From assembly GCA_016706845.1 (NCBI GenBank), contig JADJIV010000002.1:1-64000 (forward strand): a stretch of DNA of 64,000 nucleotides, in the 5' to 3' direction. The translations under genes and the position numbers were made by a program. Shown here piece after piece: positions 9,499-18,183 of this stretch (positions are counted from its first letter, which is position 1; every line of letters begins with the position of its first letter). The DNA comes from PNOJ01 sp016706845. GTDB taxonomy: Bacteria; Krumholzibacteriota; Krumholzibacteriia; LZORAL124-64-63. Below the pieces are notes generated by a model, which did not search any database, was not told the origin of the DNA, and saw nothing but the letters and a program-made list of their open reading frames with translations.

Positions 9499-10198
9499 CG
9501 ATCTCTCCCCTGAGGATCCGGGTCCCCGGCTCGGGCGACTGGCGCAGGACGGTCTGCGCCGGCTGGCGGGAGTCGCGGGCCTGGCGCAGCGGCGCCAGGA
9601 TGCAGCCGGACTCCACGACGGCGCTGCGCGCCGCCGTCAGCGTCCTGCCCTTGAGGTCGGGCATCAGGAACGCGGCGGCTTCGGCCTGGTCGGCCATGAC
9701 CACGTCCACGGTCACGCCCTTGCGGCGCTCGGCGCCCGCCGCGGGGTACTGCAGCACCACGGTCGAGGGCGCGCCGTCGAGGCCGCGCGCGCGCAGGGTG
9801 CGCCCGGCGCGGAATCCCCCGCGCTGGAGGGTGGCCGCGGCCTGCTGCACGTTCAGACCGTCGAGGTCGGGGACGGCGCCGCTGGGCGGTCCGCTGCTGA
9901 GCACGAGACCCACGGACCTCCCCTTGCGCACGGGCTGCCCGGGCGCGGGGTGCTGGTCCACGACGTTGCCGACCGGCTGCCGGGCGTGCGCCTCGCTGCG
10001 CACGACCTCGACCTCGAGGCCGGCGCCGGCGGCGGTCTGGCGCGCCTGCGCCAGGGTCTGCTCGCGCAGGTCGGGCACGCGGACCTCCGCGCGGCGGTGG
10101 ATCAGCTGCGGGACGATGAGGTAGTTGCTCAGGGCGAGACCGACGGCGCAGGCCACGCCGAGACTCGCGAGCAGCAGCAGGAACTGCCAGGACTTCAC
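9473..10198 (-). CDS. Membrane-anchored protein with three PASTA domains, no kinase
   Basis: A short cytoplasmic start (VKSWQFLLLLASLGVACAVG) leads into one transmembrane helix (residues ~5-25). Three PASTA repeats of ~67 residues follow, recognisable by VPDLREQTLAQA, VPDLDGLNVQQA and MPDLKGRTLTAA starts and VxxQxPxPG ends. PASTA domains bind peptidoglycan fragments or beta-lactams in Ser/Thr kinases and PBPs. Here no kinase or transpeptidase domain is attached, and 241 residues end with the third repeat. GTG 10198 overlaps the rsmB stop (GTGA) and has GGAGG upstream. Genes for PASTA kinases often precede rpe, so this may be a kinase-less version of that arrangement; that is inference. Confidence 0.85.
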   Translation of the reverse strand: MKSWQFLLLLASLGVACAVGLALSNYLIVPQLIHRRAEVRVPDLREQTLAQARQTAAGAGLEVEVVRSEAHARQPVGNVVDQHPAPGQPVRKGRSVGLVLSSGPPSGAVPDLDGLNVQQAAATLQRGGFRAGRTLRARGLDGAPSTVVLQYPAAGAERRKGVTVDVVMADQAEAAAFLMPDLKGRTLTAARSAVVESGCILAPLRQARDSRQPAQTVLRQSPEPGTRILRGEIVELVVATR

Positions 10199-11541
10199 GA
10201 CGCCTCCCCTTGACGGTACAACCGGGCCGCGAAGAAACCGTCCGCGCCCTCGCGCTGGGGCAGCCAGGTTCGCGCCCATTCCCCGTTCGCGTGCCAGGGG
10301 CAGGGCGCCAGCGACGGGTGCGCCGCCAGGATCGTGTGCAGGACGTCCTCGTTCTCCTCGGGCTCCAGCGAGCACGTGGCGTAGAGCAGACGCCCGCCCG
10401 GCCGCAGCAGCCCGGCGGCCTGGTGCGCCAGTTCCGTCAGCCGGTCCGCCGATGCGGCGACCGACTCCGGCCGCAGGCGCCACCGGCCCTCGGGATGGCG
10501 CCGCAGCACGCCCGTGCCGGTGCAGGGACCGTCGAGCAGCACCGTCGCGAAGCTGGCCGGCCGGAAGGGCGCCGCCCTGCCGTCAGCAGATACCACGAGG
10601 TCCGGGCCGGCGTCGATCCTTTTCGCCGCCGCCTGCAGCTTGCGCAGGCGCGCCGCGCTGAGGTCCGCGGCCACCAGCAGCTCCCCCGCGCCGAGGGCCG
10701 CGCGCAGGCGGGCCGTCTTGCCGCCCGGTGCTGCGCACAGGTCCAGCGCCGGTCCCGCGACGCCGTCCAGCAACAGATCGCAGGCCGCCTGGACCGCCTC
10801 GTCCTGGACGATCAGTTCCGGGCGCTCCAGCAGCAGGGCCGCCAACGCGGCGCGTTCCTCGCTCTCGAGCAGCAGGGCGCGCGGGCACAGTTCCCCGGGA
10901 CGGGCTTGACGGCCGGCGTCGGCCAGCCGGGCGGCGACCTCGTGCGGGTCGGCGGGCGCCAGCACGTGCACGGCCAGCGGCGGCGGCAGGTTGTTGCACC
11001 GGCAGAGTTCCGCGGTCCCCTCCAGACCGTAGCGCGCGCGCCACCGCGCGACCAGCCAGCGCGGGTGGCTCCACCAGGCGGCCAGCCAGCCGTCGGGATC
11101 GCGCGCGGGGTCCGGAAACATCGGGCGCAGGGCGTCCAGCGGGATCGGCGCGTCGCCGGCGGCGCGGCGCACCGACTGCAGCAGCCCGTTGACGAAGGGC
11201 GCGGGCCACGGCCCCGCGACCTCGCGGGCCAGGGCCACGCTCTGGTGGATCGCCGCGTGGTCGGGCACGCGGTCCATGCCCAGCAGCTGGTGCAGGCCCA
11301 GGCGCAGGACGTCGGCGATCTGCGGCGGTGTCGTCGCGTCCCGGCGCGAGAAACGCTGGATGAGATGGTCGTAGCGTCCGCGCCAGCGCAGCGTGCCCTT
11401 GACGAGCTCCGCCAGGAACCGCCGGTCGCGCTCGTCCTGCAGGCGCGCCAGGGCGGCGTCGAGGGCCGCGTCGAGGTTCTCGTCCTGCTCGGCGCGCTGC
11501 AGCACGTCCCAGGCGAGGCGGCGCACGGGGTCGAGGCTCAT
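10195..11541 (-). CDS. rsmB: 16S rRNA m5C967 methyltransferase RsmB
   Basis: S-adenosylmethionine-dependent methyltransferase of the Sun/Fmu family that modifies C967 of 16S rRNA. Residues 1-140 form the NusB-like RNA-binding domain. The catalytic part has LDLCAAPGGKTARL (motif I), DGPCTGTGVLRRHPE with the helper Cys, and LLYATCSLEPEENEDV with the nucleophile Cys (TC motif). At 448 residues it is normal. The start ATG 11541 overlaps the fmt stop as ATGA. The order def-fmt-rsmB is common in bacteria. Confidence 0.93.
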   Translation of the reverse strand: MSLDPVRRLAWDVLQRAEQDENLDAALDAALARLQDERDRRFLAELVKGTLRWRGRYDHLIQRFSRRDATTPPQIADVLRLGLHQLLGMDRVPDHAAIHQSVALAREVAGPWPAPFVNGLLQSVRRAAGDAPIPLDALRPMFPDPARDPDGWLAAWWSHPRWLVARWRARYGLEGTAELCRCNNLPPPLAVHVLAPADPHEVAARLADAGRQARPGELCPRALLLESEERAALAALLLERPELIVQDEAVQAACDLLLDGVAGPALDLCAAPGGKTARLRAALGAGELLVAADLSAARLRKLQAAAKRIDAGPDLVVSADGRAAPFRPASFATVLLDGPCTGTGVLRRHPEGRWRLRPESVAASADRLTELAHQAAGLLRPGGRLLYATCSLEPEENEDVLHTILAAHPSLAPCPWHANGEWARTWLPQREGADGFFAARLYRQGEAS

Positions 11542-12490
11542 GAGCGCAGGCGGGTGCCGGCGGGGATCGGGCAGCCGCGCAGGAATTCGGCGGCGGTCAT
11601 CGGCTTCTTGCCGGTGTTCTGCAGTCCGGTCACCAGCAGGACGCGCCCTCGCCGCAGGCCACGCACAGCCCCTCGTCCACGACCGCGAGCACGGTGCCGG
11701 GCTCGGCGCCCGAGGTGTGGAAGGACCAGGGGCGCGCGGCGGTGATCTTGATCTGGTTGTCGGCGAGGTAGGTCGTGGCGCCGGGCCAGGGCTGCAGCCC
11801 GCGCACCTGGTTGTGCACCTTCACCGCCGAGCGCTCCCAGCGCAGGGGCGACAGGGAGCGGTTGAGCTTCGGCGCGTAGACGGCGCCCGTCTCGTTCTGC
11901 GGCGTCCCGGCGCACTGCATCTGCTGGGCCGCGCCCGTCTCGAGGGTGCGCAGGGTGCGGACCATCAGGTCCGCGCCGAGCCCCGCCAGGCGGTCCAGCA
12001 GGTCGCCGGCCGTCTCCTCGGGCTCGATGGCCACCGCGTGCTGGGCGAGGACTGGGCCGGTGTCCACGCCCGCGTCCATGCGCATGATGCTCACGCCGCT
12101 CCAGGCGTCGCCGTGCAGGATCGCGTAGTGGACGGGGGCGACCCCGCGCCAGCGCGGCAGCAGCGAGGCGTGCAGGTTGATGCAGCCCAGACGCGGGGCG
12201 TCGAGCAGGGGCTGGCGCAGGATGTGGCCGAACGCGGCGACCACCACGGCGTCGGGAGCGGCGTCCACCACCAGCTGCGTGACGCGGGCGGCGTCGCCGA
12301 CGCCCCACTCCACGACGGGCAGCCCGTGCCCGCGGGCCGCGGACTTGACCGCGGTCGCCTCGAGCTGCCGGCCGCGGCCGGCGCGGCGGTCGGGCTGGGT
12401 GACGACCAGGGGGATCTCGGCGCGGCTCTCGACCAGGGCGTCGAGCGTCGGCACCGCGAACTCCGGCGAACCCATGAACACGATCCTCAC
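11538..12490 (-). CDS. fmt: Methionyl-tRNA formyltransferase (one frameshift)
   Basis: Formylates initiator Met-tRNA with 10-formyl-THF. The start GTG 12490 overlaps the def stop (GTGA), has GGGAGG upstream and gives VRIVFMGSPEFAVPTL. The N-terminal domain shows the catalytic NLHASLLPRWRGVAP (Asn, His) and DAGVDTGPVL. The frame breaks near 11641 (CGEGA), and the last ~34 residues (VLLVTGLQNTGKKPMTAAEFLRG) lie in another frame, ending at the TGA that overlaps the rsmB ATG. One missing base restores a normal ~317-residue Fmt. Confidence 0.92.
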
Positions 12491-13017
12491 GCGCGACCTC
12501 CCGCGGGGCGCAGTCGCCGCAGGCCCAGCCGCAGCTCCACGCCGAAACGCCGCCAGGGACCGAGGTGGTCCACCATCAGCACACCGTCCAGGTGATCCAG
12601 TTCGTGCAGCGCGATGCGCGCGGCCAGGCCGTCGTCGCGCAGCCAGCGGGTCGCGCCGCCGGGGTCGCGGTAGCGCACGACCGCCGCGCGCGGCCGCGTG
12701 ATCCGCCGGTAGATGCCGGGGAAGGACAGGCAACCTTCCTCGAACACGGCCTCGGGGCCGCCGGTCTCCTCCAGCACGGGGTCGAGCATCACCAGCGGCG
12801 GGCGCCGCCCGGCGAGGTCCGGCTGCACGACGATCACGCGCCGGTCGTCCCCCAGCTGGGGCGCGGCCAGCCCGACGCCGTGGTGCCGGCGCATGAGCGC
12901 GAGCATGTCCTCTACGAGCGCGTCGAGTCCCGGTTCGCCGGGCTCCGGACTGCGGCAGACCTGGCGCAGGCGCCGGTCGCCGTACAGCACCAGGCGACGC
13001 GGCGCATCGGCGGTCAC
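12487..13017 (-). CDS. def: Peptide deformylase
   Basis: Metalloenzyme removing the N-formyl group from new proteins. The three metal-site motifs are intact: GVGLAAPQLG (motif 1, residues ~45-54), EEGCLSFPG (motif 2, Cys ligand) and HELDHLDG (motif 3, two His ligands and the Glu). The 176-residue length is normal. GTG 13017 (VTADAPRRLVLYGD) is the best available start, 2 bases after the yajC stop, although no strong ribosome-binding site is visible. It is followed by fmt with a 4-base overlap. Confidence 0.93.
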   Translation of the reverse strand: MTADAPRRLVLYGDRRLRQVCRSPEPGEPGLDALVEDMLALMRRHHGVGLAAPQLGDDRRVIVVQPDLAGRRPPLVMLDPVLEETGGPEAVFEEGCLSFPGIYRRITRPRAAVVRYRDPGGATRWLRDDGLAARIALHELDHLDGVLMVDHLGPWRRFGVELRLGLRRLRPAGGRA

Positions 13018-13019
13018 GA

Positions 13020-13346
13020 TCAGGCCGGCAGGACCGTGGCGACCGCGCTGCGGGCGATCTCCACCTTGACGCCGTCGCCGATGGTGCAGACCAGGCGGTC
13101 GTCCTTGACGCTCTGCACGGTCGCGAACAGGCCGCCGGTGGTGACGATCTGGTCGCCCTTCTTGAGGCTCTCGAGCATCAGGCGGTGCTTCTTCTGCCGC
13201 TGGGCGTTCGGGCGCCAGATCAGCAGGTAGAACACCAGCACCATCATGCCGATGAAGACGAAGTTCATGAGGATGGCGCCCTGGCCGGGCGCGGCCTGCC
13301 CCTGCTGGGGCGCGGGGCTCATGGCGAGAAAATACGATAGCGACAT
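13020..13346 (-). CDS. yajC: Sec translocon accessory protein YajC
   Basis: Small inner-membrane partner of SecDF. A short Gln/Pro-rich N-terminus is followed by one transmembrane helix (MNFVFIGMMVLVFYLLIWRPNAQRQ split across the membrane edge), then the conserved LESLKKGDQIVTTGGLFATV region and a basic cytoplasmic tail. It is 108 residues from ATG 13346, which has AAGGAG five bases upstream. The tgt-yajC order is standard; secD/secF do not follow here. Confidence 0.92.
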   Translation of the reverse strand: MSLSYFLAMSPAPQQGQAAPGQGAILMNFVFIGMMVLVFYLLIWRPNAQRQKKHRLMLESLKKGDQIVTTGGLFATVQSVKDDRLVCTIGDGVKVEIARSAVATVLPA

Positions 13347-13449
13347 GACAGCTCCTTGTCGTCGTTCGTTCACGGCGCGGACTTAAGATGGCACAGTCGG
13401 GGGCCGCGGGCAAACCCGGAGTCGCTGGGTATGGCTTGGCCCGGCCCGC

Positions 13450-14646
13450 TCAGGGCCGGTCGACGTCGCCGGCGAGCCGCCGGCGCTCGCCCTCGTCCCA
13501 GCGCGCGAGGAAGGCCGCGGCGAAAGCCTGCAGGCGACCCGCCGCGATGGCCTCGCGCAGGCCGCGCATCAGCGCCTGGTAGAACCAGACGTTGTGGGTG
13601 GTGGCCAGCGTCAGGCCGAGGATCTCGCCGCTGGACAGCAGGTGCCGCACGTAGGCGCGGCTGTGGCGCGCGCAGACCGGGCAGCCGCAGTCGGCGTCCA
13701 GGGGCCGCTCGTCGCGGGCGTAGGCGCCGTTCTTGACCACCAGCCGGCCGTCGTGCGTCAGCACGGTGCCGGTGCGGCCCATGCGCGTCGGCAGCACGCA
13801 GTCGAACATGTCCACGCCGGCGAGCACGCCGTGGACGATGTCGTCGGGGAAGCCCACCCCCATCAGGTAGCGCGGCCGGTCCGGCGGCAGCAGCGCCGCC
13901 GTCGTCGCGGTCATCTCCCGCATCAGGGGCACGGGCTCGCCGACCGACACGCCGCCGATGGCGGTGCCCGGCAGGTCGAGGGCGGCGACCAGTTCGGCCG
14001 AGCGCCGGCGCTGCTGCGGGTCGAAACCGCCCTGCACGATGCCGAACAGCACGCGTTCGTAACCGTCCTTGTGGCGGCGGCCGCCGGGGCCGAAGGCGTC
14101 GCGGCAGCGGCGCAGCCAGCGGTCGGTGCGGTCCACGGCGGCCGCGACGGCGGCCGCGTCGGCGCCGTGGGGCAGGCAGTGGTCGAAGGCCATGACGATG
14201 TCCGCGCCCAGCGCCAGCTGGATCTCCATCGACAGCTCGGGCGTGAAGCGGTGGCTGCTGCCGTCCAGGTGCGAGCGGAAGGCCACGCCGTCCTCGTCGA
14301 CCTTGTTCAGCGCGGACAGCGAGAAGACCTGGAAGCCGGCGCTGTCGGTGAGCATCGCCCCGTCCCAGCTCTCGAAGCGGTGCAGCCCGCCGAGCGCCTC
14401 GATGAGCCGGTGGCCGGGGCGCAGGTACAGGTGGTAGGTGTTGCCGAGGATCAGGCGGGACCCCGACGCGGCCACCTGTTCGAAGGTCATGGCCTTGATC
14501 GAGCCGTGCGTGCCGACGGGCATGAACACGGGCGTCTCGACCTCGCCGTGGGGCGTGAGCAGGCGGCCGCGGCGCGCCGCGCCGTCGCGGGCCGTCACCT
14601 CGAAGCCGAAGGGCCGGTCGAGCGCCGGCGGGGAATTCCAGTTCAT
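13450..14646 (-). CDS. tgt: Queuine tRNA-ribosyltransferase
   Basis: Exchanges G34 for preQ1 in tRNAs with GUN anticodons. Visible features: HGSIKAMTFEQV, MLTDSAGFQVFSL with the catalytic-site Asp, FGIVQGG, GGVSVGEP, LPTRMGRTG with the nucleophile Asp region upstream (FDCVLPTR), and the zinc site DCGCPVCARHSRAYVRHL. The 398 residues from ATG 14646 (MNWNSPPALDRPFGFEV) fit the family. It sits directly after queA, next in the queuosine pathway. Confidence 0.95.
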   Translation of the reverse strand: MNWNSPPALDRPFGFEVTARDGAARRGRLLTPHGEVETPVFMPVGTHGSIKAMTFEQVAASGSRLILGNTYHLYLRPGHRLIEALGGLHRFESWDGAMLTDSAGFQVFSLSALNKVDEDGVAFRSHLDGSSHRFTPELSMEIQLALGADIVMAFDHCLPHGADAAAVAAAVDRTDRWLRRCRDAFGPGGRRHKDGYERVLFGIVQGGFDPQQRRRSAELVAALDLPGTAIGGVSVGEPVPLMREMTATTAALLPPDRPRYLMGVGFPDDIVHGVLAGVDMFDCVLPTRMGRTGTVLTHDGRLVVKNGAYARDERPLDADCGCPVCARHSRAYVRHLLSSGEILGLTLATTHNVWFYQALMRGLREAIAAGRLQAFAAAFLARWDEGERRRLAGDVDRP

Positions 14647-14659
14647 CGTCCGTCCCCGT

Positions 14660-15955
14660 TCATCGTCCGTCCTGCGGCGTCGCGGCCGCATCCGGCAGGA
14701 CGAGCATCGCGTCGCCGTAGCTGTAGAAGCGCCAGTCGTCGTCCACCGCCCGCGCGTAGGCCGGCCGCCAGCGGTCCGTCCCGCCGAGGAAGGCCGCCAG
14801 CAGCATCAGCAGCGACGAGCCCGGCAGGTGAAAGTTGGTGATCAGGCCGTCGGCCGCCGTGACCGGGTCCGGCGGGGCCACGAACAGCCGCGTCAGCCCG
14901 GACACGCGCCAGCCTCCGTGGTCGGCGTCGTTGCCGGGCTCGCGCACGGCCTCGCCCGCGAACTCCGCCGGCGCGTCCGGCGTCCCCGGGCCCCAGATGC
15001 GCTGGTCCGGCCCGTCGCGGTCCAGTTCCAGGCGGCGGACCGTCTCGAGCACCCGCAGCGAGGTCGTGCCGACCGCGATCACGCGCCCGCCGCCGCGGCG
15101 GCAGCGCCGCACGGCGGCGTCGGTCGCGGCCGGCAGCGTGAAGCGCTCGGCGTGCAGGCGCCGCCGCGCCACGTCGGCGGCGTCGGGCGAGCGGAAGGTG
15201 CCGGAACCGACGTGCAGCGTGACCGCCGCCCAGCCGACGCCGGCCTCCCGCAACCGCGCCGTCAGCTCCGTGTCGAAGTGCAGGCCGGCGGTCGGGGCCG
15301 CGACCGAGCCCCGCTCGTGCGCGTACACCGTCTGGTAGCGCTCGCGGTCCAGCGCCGCCAGGGCGGGCGCGGTGCCGGGGCCGCGCCGGATGTAGGGAGG
15401 CAGGGGCGTCTCGCCGCACCGCTGCGCGAGGTCCGCGAGGTCGCAGCCGCAGGCGCGCACGACGAGCCCGCCGCCCCCGGTGCGCCCCACGATCTCGATC
15501 GTCCCGTCCGGTTCGGACGTCCCGCCGCCGCCCTCGAGGTGCAGCCGCTCGCCGTCCTTCAGGCGGCGCATCGGCTGGGCCAGCGCCAGCCAGCAGCCGT
15601 CGGACGCTCGCGCGGCGTCGCCGGATTCATTGTCGCACTCTTCGTTGAACAGCGGCCGTTCCAGCAGCAGCTCGACGCGGCCGCCGCTGGCCCGGCGCAA
15701 TCGCAGGCGCGCCGGCAGGACCCGCGAGTCGTTGACCACCAGCAGGTCGCCCGCGCGCAGCAGCGCCGGCAGCTCCGCGAAGCGGCTCTCGCCGCGCACG
15801 GTCCCGTCGCGCCCGACCAGCATCAGGCGCGACGCGGTGCGCTGCGGGGCCGGAGACTGGGCGACGAGTCGCGGCGGCAGGTCGTAGTGGAAGGCGGGCG
15901 CGTCGGCCGTCGGCTCAGAGCAGGTCACGCTGGATGTCCTGGGCATTCTGGCCAT
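14660..15955 (-). CDS. queA: S-adenosylmethionine:tRNA ribosyltransferase-isomerase QueA
   Basis: Transfers and isomerises the ribosyl group of SAM onto preQ1-tRNA to form epoxyqueuosine. Motifs: FHYDLPPRLVAQSPAP, LLVVNDSRVLPARL, PLPPYI, ERYQTVYA, GSVAAPTAGLHF, VTLHVGSGTF, GTTSLRVLE and TNFHLPGSSLLML. From ATG 15955 it has 431 residues and overlaps ruvB by 41 bases; GTG 15928 (VTCSEPTADAPAF) would shorten the overlap and may be the true start. There is an insert relative to shorter QueA proteins around residues 110-160. Confidence 0.94.
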   Translation of the reverse strand: MARMPRTSSVTCSEPTADAPAFHYDLPPRLVAQSPAPQRTASRLMLVGRDGTVRGESRFAELPALLRAGDLLVVNDSRVLPARLRLRRASGGRVELLLERPLFNEECDNESGDAARASDGCWLALAQPMRRLKDGERLHLEGGGGTSEPDGTIEIVGRTGGGGLVVRACGCDLADLAQRCGETPLPPYIRRGPGTAPALAALDRERYQTVYAHERGSVAAPTAGLHFDTELTARLREAGVGWAAVTLHVGSGTFRSPDAADVARRRLHAERFTLPAATDAAVRRCRRGGGRVIAVGTTSLRVLETVRRLELDRDGPDQRIWGPGTPDAPAEFAGEAVREPGNDADHGGWRVSGLTRLFVAPPDPVTAADGLITNFHLPGSSLLMLLAAFLGGTDRWRPAYARAVDDDWRFYSYGDAMLVLPDAAATPQDGR

Positions 15956-16964
15956 CCTGGCTGCGGCGGGGCGGGGCGAGGCCGAGGTGGGCGCAGGCCC
16001 TGTCGGTGGTCTCGCGGCCGCGCGGCGTGCGCTTGAGCAGGCCCGACTGGATCAGGAAGGGCTCCACGACGTCCTCGAGCGTGTCGAGTTCCTCGCCCAG
16101 CGACACCGACAGGTTCTGCAGGCCGACGGGACCGCCGCCGAAATGCTCGACGATCAGGCGCAGGTAGCGCCGGTCCAGCGGCTCCAGGCCGAGCCGGTCG
16201 ACGCCCAGGCGCGTCAGCCCGTCGTCGGCGGTCTCGCGGTCGATCACCTTGCGGCCCGCGATCTGGGCGTAGTCGCGCACGCGGCGCAGCAGGCGGTTGG
16301 CCGCGCGCGGCGTGCCGCGCGAACGCCGCGCCAGCTCCAGCGCGCCGTCGGGGTCCAGGCCGATGCCCAGGATGCCCGCCGAGCGACCGAGGATGATCTG
16401 CAGCTCCTCGGGCGGGTAGAAGTCCAGGTGGCACACGATGCCGAAGCGCGAGCGCAGGGCCGCGGTGATCATGCCGGCGCGCGTGGTGGCGCCCAGCAGC
16501 GTGAAGGGCGCGAGGTCCAGCTGGAAGTGGCGCGCGTGCGGGCCCTTGTCCACCACGATCTCGATGCGCCGGTCCTCCATGGCCGGGTACAGGTACTCCT
16601 CGACCGTGCGGTTGAGGCGGTGGATCTCGTCGATGAAGACCGCCGAGGGACCCTCGTGCTGCGTGAGCAGGCCCACCAGTTCGGCGCTGTTCTGGAAGGC
16701 GGGGCCGCTGCTCTGGCGCAGCTCCAGCTCCATCTCGGCGGCGATGATGCCGGCCAGGGTGGTCTTGCCCAGGCCCGGCGGTCCGTACAGCAGGACGTGG
16801 TCGAGCACCTCGCCGCGCGCGCGCGCCGCGGCGATGAAGACCCGCAGGTTCTCCTTGACCGCGGCCTGCCCGACGAACTCGTCGAGGCGGCGGGGCCGCA
16901 GGCCGGGCTCGGCGGCGTCCTCGCGGGGGCGCAGGTTGGGATCGGTCCAGCGGGATTCAGCCAC
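15915..16964 (-). CDS. ruvB: Holliday junction DNA helicase RuvB
   Basis: AAA+ motor that drives branch migration with RuvA. Walker A GPPGLGKTT, Walker B FIDEIHRL, sensor GATTRAG, arginine-finger region LRSRFG and the winged-helix end LIQSGLLKRTPRGRETT are all present. I choose GTG 16964 (VAESRWTDPNL), giving 349 residues, because AAGGAAGG precedes it; an in-frame TTG at 16982 is less likely. It is the third gene of ruvC-ruvA-ruvB. Confidence 0.96.
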   Translation of the reverse strand: MAESRWTDPNLRPREDAAEPGLRPRRLDEFVGQAAVKENLRVFIAAARARGEVLDHVLLYGPPGLGKTTLAGIIAAEMELELRQSSGPAFQNSAELVGLLTQHEGPSAVFIDEIHRLNRTVEEYLYPAMEDRRIEIVVDKGPHARHFQLDLAPFTLLGATTRAGMITAALRSRFGIVCHLDFYPPEELQIILGRSAGILGIGLDPDGALELARRSRGTPRAANRLLRRVRDYAQIAGRKVIDRETADDGLTRLGVDRLGLEPLDRRYLRLIVEHFGGGPVGLQNLSVSLGEELDTLEDVVEPFLIQSGLLKRTPRGRETTDRACAHLGLAPPRRSQDGQNAQDIQRDLL

Positions 16965-17000
16965 GGTCGCCCTTCCTTGCAATGGTGCGGACGGTTCCGG

Positions 17001-17609
17001 TCAGCCCAGGTGGCGCAGCGCGGCCCGCACCCAGGCGACCGGGTCGCCGCCCAGGTCCGCGTCCTCGCGCAGGGCCTCGCGCAGCAGCTGGCCGGCGCGC
17101 CGCGGGCAGGCCCATGGCGCCGAGCAGGTCGCGGGCCACCGGCTCGTTAGGTGCGCGAAGTCCCCGTCCGACGACGACGACACGGCCGGCGCTCCCGCCG
17201 CCAGCAGCGCCGGCGGCACGCGCGAGCCCAGCTCGACCACCAGGCGCGCCGCGCTCTTGCGCCCGATGCCGGGCAGGGTCGCCAGCGTCTTCTCGTCGCC
17301 GGCGTGCAGGGCGTGGGCGATGGTCGTCGCCGGCGCGCCGGACAGGATGCCCAGGGCCAGCTTGGGGCCCACGCCGGTGACCGAGATCAGCAGGCGGAAC
17401 AGCGCGAGCTCGTCGGGATCCAGGAAGCCGTACAGCGTCCACGCGTCCTCGCGCACGGCGAGGTGCGTCCACAGCCGGACCTTCTCGCCGGCCGGCGGCA
17501 GCGCGGCCGCGCAGCCGGCCGGCACGGTGACCGCGAGGCCCAGGCCGCCGACCTCGACCAGGCAGTCGGTGCCGCGGCGCACGAGCAGTCCTTCGAGGGT
17601 GGCGATCAT
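17001..17609 (-). CDS. ruvA: Holliday junction DNA helicase RuvA (two compensating indels)
   Basis: Binds four-way junctions and loads RuvB. Domain I (MIATLEGLLVRRGTD) and the helix-hairpin-helix segments LFRLLISVTGVGPKLALGIL and LATLPGIGRKSAARLV are clear. After GDFAHL (near 17149) the frame is disturbed and the correct text NEPVARDLLGAMGLP lies in the next frame. The first frame resumes near 17101 with RRAGQLLREALREDADL (domain III). Two opposite one-base errors about 48 bases apart explain this and leave the total length normal at ~202. The start ATG 17609 overlaps the ruvC stop (ATGA). Confidence 0.93.
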   Translation of the reverse strand: MIATLEGLLVRRGTDCLVEVGGLGLAVTVPAGCAAALPPAGEKVRLWTHLAVREDAWTLYGFLDPDELALFRLLISVTGVGPKLALGILSGAPATTIAHALHAGDEKTLATLPGIGRKSAARLVVELGSRVPPALLAAGAPAVSSSSDGDFAHLTSRWPATCSAPWACPRRAGQLLREALREDADLGGDPVAWVRAALRHLG

Positions 17610-18115
17610 CGGGCTCCTCCGCGCCGCGGCAGCGCTTCCCGCGGCGCCGTGCGCCGCTGGGCGTGGCAGATGGCGATCGCCAGGGCGTCGCTCGCGTCGA
17701 GCGAGGCGGGAGGCCGCGGCAGGGCCAGCAGGCGCTGCACCATGAACCGCACCTGCTCCTTGCCGGCGGCGCCGTGGCCGGTCAGGGCGAGTTTTACCTC
17801 GCGGGGGGCGTATTCGACAACGGGAATGTCCCGCAGCGACGCCGCCAGCAGGACCACGCCGCGGGCGTGGCCCAGGACCAGCGCGCTGTGGGCGTTGCGC
17901 GCGGAAAAGACGCTCTCGACGGCCATCTCCCCCGGCTGCGCGTGCGCGAGCAGTTCCGTGAGGGCGTCGTGGATCAGGCGCAGCCGCGCGGGCAGGGCGT
18001 CGCCGCGGCCGGCGCGGATGGCGCCGGCGTCCAGCAGGCGCAGGCGCCCGCCCTCCTGCGCGATCAGGCCGTAGCCCGTGACGTTGCTGCCGGGGTCGAT
18101 GCCCAGGATGATCAC
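17606..18115 (-). CDS. ruvC: Crossover junction endodeoxyribonuclease RuvC
   Basis: Holliday junction resolvase. The catalytic acidic residues are in ILGIDPGSNVTGYG (first Asp), MAVESVFSARNAHSAL (Glu) and DASDALAIAICH (two Asp). The 169 residues from GTG 18115, with GGAGG five bases upstream, are normal. A conserved EYAPREVKLALTGHGAAGKEQV segment is also present. It is translationally coupled to ruvA. Confidence 0.95.
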   Translation of the reverse strand: MIILGIDPGSNVTGYGLIAQEGGRLRLLDAGAIRAGRGDALPARLRLIHDALTELLAHAQPGEMAVESVFSARNAHSALVLGHARGVVLLAASLRDIPVVEYAPREVKLALTGHGAAGKEQVRFMVQRLLALPRPPASLDASDALAIAICHAQRRTAPREALPRRGGAR

Positions 18116-18183
18116 GGCGCCTCCGCCGGACGCGCGAAGGGGGCGGCGCCGCGGCCGCCCCCCGTCCGCGGAACCGGCACCTG

